From Nitrosopumilaceae archaeon (GTDB lineage: Archaea; Thermoproteota; Nitrososphaeria; Nitrososphaerales; Nitrosopumilaceae), in the NCBI GenBank assembly GCA_030038445.1, contig JASHOW010000106.1, positions 1-41,379 of the forward strand: a stretch of 41,379 bases of DNA. The letters are read 5' to 3'. The position numbers were made by a program, and so were the translations under genes. The notes under the pieces were generated by a model. It worked only from the letters and a program-made list of their open reading frames with translations. It made no database searches and was not told the DNA's origin. Positions 36,992-41,379 of this stretch are shown here, in pieces. How positions within the stretch are numbered: the stretch's first letter is position 1; each line of letters begins with the position of its first letter.

Positions 36992-38680
36992 CTATTCCAT
37001 GCCCATAGGTGGCATGCCCATACCACCCATGCCGCCCATTCCTTCCATCCCGCCGCCCACGCCTCCCATGCCAGGTGGGGGTCCGCCTGCGCCTTTGGCC
37101 ACTGCAATTACATCATCAATTCTTAGGATCATCGATGCCGCCTCTGTAGCAGATGAAATTATCTGATTTTTGACAGATAACGGTTCAAAAACATCAGTAG
37201 TATGCATACTAGCTACCTGACCTTTCATAACGTCAATACCAGTCCACTTGTTTCCTTTGAGTTGCTTTGATCGTAATGAAGCCAAGGTATCAATTGGATC
37301 CATTCCAGCATTCTCAGCAAGTGTAATTGGAATTACTTCTAGAGAGTCAGAAAATTTCTCCACCGCTAACTGTTCTCGTCCTTCAAGTGATTTTGCCCAT
37401 TCTCGTAGCTTTGTTGCGGCATAAGTTTCTGGGGCACCGCCACCTGCCACAATCATTGGGTTTTCCATTACGTCTTTGACAACCATTAATGCATCATGAA
37501 CAGATCTATCAACCTCATCAACAACTCTTTGTGAGCCTCCTCTTACAAGAAGAGTTACTGCTTTGGGATGCTTGCATCCTTCCACAAAGACCCATCTGTC
37601 AGTCTCTACCTTTCGTTCTTCAACTATTTCAGCAGCGCCAAGGTCTTTTTCAAACAGATCATCTAGATTCGTAATTATTCTTGCGCCAGTTGCCTTTGCA
37701 AGCTTTGCCATATCGCTTTCTTTTACTCTTCTAACTGTAAGAATTCCTGCTTTTGCAAGATAGTGTTGCGCCATGTCATCGATGCCTTTTTGGCAAAATA
37801 GAACATTAGCACCAGATGCGATTACCTTGTCAACCATGTTTTTGATCATCCTGTTTTCCTCATCAAGAAATGATTTCATTTGTTGTGGGTTCTGAATGTT
37901 TATCTTGGCATCAAACTCTGTTTTGTCAATCTCAAGTGCGGTATTGATTATGGCAATCTTTGCCTTGTCAATCTTCTTTGGCATTCCACTGTGCACCACT
38001 TCCTTGTCAAGTACAATGCCTTTGGTAAAGATAGAGTCCTTAATTGAGCCGCCCGCCTTTTTCTCTACCTTGATATCGTCAATATCTACTTGGTATCCAT
38101 CTTCGGTCTTCTCTGCTACTGCCACTACCGCTTTTACTATCATGTCTGCCAAGTTTGCAGAATCTCTTCTGACAAGCTTTGTCTGCATTGATGTCCTTGC
38201 TATTCTCTCAAGGACTTCCTTGTCGGTTGCAGAAACCTTGTCTGCCATCTTTGCCAAGAGTTCTTTTGTTTTTTGGGCAGCCTTTCTGTAACCGTCAACT
38301 ATTATTGTTGGATGGACATCTTGCAAAATAAGAGACTCGGCGTTTTCCAAGAGCGCACCGGCAAGAATTACGGCAGAAGTTGTGCCGTCCCCTACCTCAT
38401 TGTCTGTTGCCTTGGAGATTTCAACTAGCATCTTTGCCGCAGGATGCTGAACATCAATTTCTTTTAGAATAGTAGCGCCATCATTTGTGATAGTAACGTC
38501 ACCTAAAGAGTCCACCAGCATCTTATCCATTCCACGTGGACCAAGGCTGGTATGAACAATCTCTGAGATCAGCTTTGCTGCAGTGATATTGTTTTTCTGA
38601 GCATCACGACCTTTGGTTTGAGTTGCACCGTCTTTTAGTATAACAACTGGAATTCCTCCCGCTGAGGCTTGAACTGACAT
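36992..38680 (-). CDS. thermosome subunit (group II chaperonin)
   Basis: [56 protein letters not shown]-rich C-terminal tail. Confidence 0.97.
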   Translation of the reverse strand: MSVQASAGGIPVVILKDGATQTKGRDAQKNNITAAKLISEIVHTSLGPRGMDKMLVDSLGDVTITNDGATILKEIDVQHPAAKMLVEISKATDNEVGDGTTSAVILAGALLENAESLILQDVHPTIIVDGYRKAAQKTKELLAKMADKVSATDKEVLERIARTSMQTKLVRRDSANLADMIVKAVVAVAEKTEDGYQVDIDDIKVEKKAGGSIKDSIFTKGIVLDKEVVHSGMPKKIDKAKIAIINTALEIDKTEFDAKINIQNPQQMKSFLDEENRMIKNMVDKVIASGANVLFCQKGIDDMAQHYLAKAGILTVRRVKESDMAKLAKATGARIITNLDDLFEKDLGAAEIVEERKVETDRWVFVEGCKHPKAVTLLVRGGSQRVVDEVDRSVHDALMVVKDVMENPMIVAGGGAPETYAATKLREWAKSLEGREQLAVEKFSDSLEVIPITLAENAGMDPIDTLASLRSKQLKGNKWTGIDVMKGQVASMHTTDVFEPLSVKNQIISSATEAASMILRIDDVIAVAKGAGGPPPGMGGVGGGMEGMGGMGGMGMPPMGME

Positions 38681-38795
38681 ATTTTAGTTGAGATCGATTT
38701 TCCCTTATTATATCTTATGTAGACCAAAACTAGGAAAATGAATTTTTGATAACATTGAACGATATTTTAAATTAGGAAAACTAGTCGAACAAGGC

Positions 38796-40118
38796 ATGTC
38801 GCGCTCTTCACCACATGTTGCTTACAAGGAAGTACTTTCTATGCTCAAGACACATAACCAATGGTTTGCAGATTCTATCCCGCTAATTGCAAGTGAGAAC
38901 ATTCCAAGCCCGGCAGTTAGAGAGGCAACAATTTCTGACTTTGCAAATAGATATGCAGAGGGCTGGCCTGGCGAGCGTGTCTATGCTGGCTGTATCTACA
39001 TAGACAAGGTAGAGTTCAAGTGCATGGAACTTGCCCAAAAGCTATTCAAGGCAGAATTTGTCGATGTGAGGCCAATTTCTGGTGTAGTCGCTAACTTGGC
39101 AATCTATTCTGCATTTTCAAATCCAGGAGATGTAATGCTTGCGCCATCCATTCCATCAGGTGGACACATCTCGCACGGCAAAAAGGAACATGCTGGAACT
39201 GCAGGACTTGTTCACGGGTTAGATATAGAGTTCTATCCATTTGATGCAGAAGAGATGACAATTGATATAGATAAGACAAAACAAAAGGTGCAGGAACTTG
39301 AAAAGGCAGGCAGGACTCCAAAGATTGCAATGTTTGGCGGCTCGGTCTTTTTGTTTCCCCATCCAGTAAAGGAGCTTGCAGATTTTCTGAAAAGCTACAA
39401 GATGTTCATAAACTATGACGGGGCCCATGTTGCAGGGCTTATTGCTGGAGGCCAGTTCCAAGATCCTCTCAGGGAAGGTGCTGATGCAATGACCATGAGC
39501 ACTCATAAGACTTTGTTTGGTCCTCAGGGAGGAATGATATGTTCATTTAACAAATATGGCGAAGAGATCAAAAAGGCAACCTTTCCAGGCATGACAAGCA
39601 ATCATCACTTGCATCATATGGCAGGAAAGGCAGTTGCATTTGCGGAGATGCTGGAATTTGGCAAAAAGTATGCTGTACAGGTAGTCAAAAATGCAAAGGC
39701 CTTGGCAGAGGCATTAAGCTCAGCAGGTTTTATGGTGCTTGGTGAAAAGCGAGGATTTACAAAATCGCACCAAATTGTGGTAAACGTACTTTCGTTTGGT
39801 GATGGAGGTGCCATTGAGGCAGATCTTGAAAAGGCAAACATCATAGTAAATAGGCAGCTTATTCCAGGAGATATCAAGGCAGGACGTAATTACTTCCATC
39901 CAGGAGGTATGAGGCTTGGGGTTGCCGAGATTACAAGGCTTGGCATGAGGGAATCTGAGATGAGACATGTTGCAGAATTTATCAAAAACGTAGTTGTAGA
40001 TAAAAAAGACAAGAAGAAGGTAGCATTAGAGGTCAAACGATTTAGGAAAAAATTCCAGAAGGTCCATTATTGCTTTGAAAGCAAGATGGGTGGATATGAT
40101 TATGTCAAACTCCGCTAG
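38796..40118 (+). CDS. glyA: serine hydroxymethyltransferase
   Basis: IPLIASENIPSPAVREA, MSTHKTLFGPQGGMI PLP-lysine motif. Confidence 0.95.
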   Translation: MSRSSPHVAYKEVLSMLKTHNQWFADSIPLIASENIPSPAVREATISDFANRYAEGWPGERVYAGCIYIDKVEFKCMELAQKLFKAEFVDVRPISGVVANLAIYSAFSNPGDVMLAPSIPSGGHISHGKKEHAGTAGLVHGLDIEFYPFDAEEMTIDIDKTKQKVQELEKAGRTPKIAMFGGSVFLFPHPVKELADFLKSYKMFINYDGAHVAGLIAGGQFQDPLREGADAMTMSTHKTLFGPQGGMICSFNKYGEEIKKATFPGMTSNHHLHHMAGKAVAFAEMLEFGKKYAVQVVKNAKALAEALSSAGFMVLGEKRGFTKSHQIVVNVLSFGDGGAIEADLEKANIIVNRQLIPGDIKAGRNYFHPGGMRLGVAEITRLGMRESEMRHVAEFIKNVVVDKKDKKKVALEVKRFRKKFQKVHYCFESKMGGYDYVKLR

Positions 40119-41379
40119 GCATAATCCGTAAGCAGTGCCTGATTTCCATCTTCTTTGCCAAATACAAGTTCAAGTTCATCTAGCAGAGAGAGAACTCTTC
40201 CTCTTAGGTATGGTTCAATCCTGTACTTGCCAAGCATTCTTCTTGCAACTTTAAGATATTTTTGGACAGATGGTCTTGTCATTGTTTGAATTAGCTTGTT
40301 ATCACACTCCAAACACTTTCCCGCAAGAGGAATTCTTCTATAGCTTGCACCGCATGACGTACACCTAAATGATTGGCCCGAATACGCTCTGAGGTTTCCC
40401 ATTATGTCAGGCAGAAGGTGTGTTGTCATGACCATAGAAACTACCTCGCTTGGGTCTACTGCGTTGATAATATCGGCAGTCCTAATTTGCATGTCAAGCT
40501 TCTCAAGAACAGACCCTAACGTGGAATATGCACTGCGAGATTTTGACGTAGTAAGGGTGCTGGTGCTGTGTGTGAACCCGTAGCCATAGAATTGTTTTTC
40601 AGTCTCCAGTCTCGATTTTAGAATTTCAACGCCCTTTATCTCACTGGCTTTCTCCTTTTGCAGTGTTGATTCAAAAAATGCCAGAGGATAGTTGGTTACT
40701 ACTTCAAAGTTATGAGCTTGTCTTTGTACTTCTTGTGGTATTACGATTGGTTGTACAAGTAGTGGAGCATCCATTAATCCACCAATCCTGTCAGATAAGA
40801 ACAGTCTTGAAAAATTAAGCAGGCTATCCATCAACAACATGACCGAGTCTGCATCGCCATCAGCATCCCTTCTTTTTGCAGAGTGCCACACCGCAGTACC
40901 AAGACAGACTTGGGTGTTGGTATATCCAATGATTCTCCCTACAATTCCCACAGAGGTGTGTGGTGCAAGGCCGATTATCAAGTGGCCAACTAGGTCATCA
41001 ATATTTTTTACATTGTAATATGGAGGGTGAGCAAATAGTTTTCCTAGCTCTCTGTCCAGATACTGGCAAACCAAAACTAAGTTTTCTCCACATTCTTTTG
41101 GAATTATGACATCCTGTGTTTTTAGCTCAATTATCTGGTCTGGGTTTTCAAGTGGCTTGCCATCAATGTCATGGATATATCCAAGATTCTTTAGCTTCTC
41201 CAGTGTTGTGCCAATCCAAGAGGGCTTGAAATGCGAGATGGGTGCATTTGTTGCGTCAAATCTAATTGTACCATCTTTGAACACATTAAGATTCAGGCTT
41301 TGTCGTATGAGGCCTTTTTCCAGCGGCTCTGGAACCCTATCTTGGTTTATGAGCTCCTTTACTCCCTTGAATGGTTCTT
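40115..41379 (-). CDS. polC: DNA polymerase D large subunit (DP2), C-terminal part, truncated by window end
   Basis: HSAKRRDADGDADSVMLLMDSLLNFSR catalytic motif; C-terminal zinc site CTSCGASYRRIPLAGKCLECDNKL; frame open through 41379. Confidence 0.93.
   Translation of the reverse strand, partial: EPFKGVKELINQDRVPEPLEKGLIRQSLNLNVFKDGTIRFDATNAPISHFKPSWIGTTLEKLKNLGYIHDIDGKPLENPDQIIELKTQDVIIPKECGENLVLVCQYLDRELGKLFAHPPYYNVKNIDDLVGHLIIGLAPHTSVGIVGRIIGYTNTQVCLGTAVWHSAKRRDADGDADSVMLLMDSLLNFSRLFLSDRIGGLMDAPLLVQPIVIPQEVQRQAHNFEVVTNYPLAFFESTLQKEKASEIKGVEILKSRLETEKQFYGYGFTHSTSTLTTSKSRSAYSTLGSVLEKLDMQIRTADIINAVDPSEVVSMVMTTHLLPDIMGNLRAYSGQSFRCTSCGASYRRIPLAGKCLECDNKLIQTMTRPSVQKYLKVARRMLGKYRIEPYLRGRVLSLLDELELVFGKEDGNQALLTDYA

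Noticed and set aside
36992-37080. GC-rich tandem-like repeat at the thermosome 3' end
   Set aside because: Encodes the usual Gly/Met-rich C-terminal chaperonin tail; not a novel repeat element.
37896-38291. 131-aa + strand ORF
   Set aside because: Antisense shadow of the thermosome gene.
1-41379. CRISPR array, transposase, integrase or provirus
   Set aside because: No regularly spaced direct repeats, IS termini, transposase/integrase motifs or phage structural genes found on either strand.

Overview
The window is about 41 kb of AT-rich, gene-dense archaeal chromosome. Its gene content fits a Nitrososphaerota (Thaumarchaeota) ammonia-oxidising lineage: CdvB/ESCRT-III, PolD large subunit, TFB, Gins51, thermosome, CCA-adding enzyme, XPD-like helicase and a cupredoxin. 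Lineage is inferred from protein families only. Most of the window is ordinary core genome: preQ0 genes queC/folE/queE, prs, tRNA G10 methyltransferase, RNase Z, Sir2, ThpR, cca, glnA, glyA and one tRNA-Pro(GGG). I found no CRISPR array, transposon, provirus or classical defence island. The most interesting signals lie outside the ORF track. (1) Three GC-enriched intergenic segments fold by eye into branched structures and look like independent ncRNAs. Two of them share a GCGTGGC/GCCACGC closing helix, the same topology and the same 111-nt span. (2) A 36-codon C2H2-like zinc-finger micro-ORF sits upstream of cdvB. (3) A coiled-coil protein carries five exact 21-residue repeats. (4) A hydrophilic protein carries four exact 8-residue repeats. 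(5) Two conserved-looking reading frames lack a usable start codon and suggest single-base indels or non-canonical initiation. (6) Four convergent gene pairs overlap by exactly 4 nt at a CTAG/CTAA shared stop. All calls were made by reading the sequence; no search or folding program was run.
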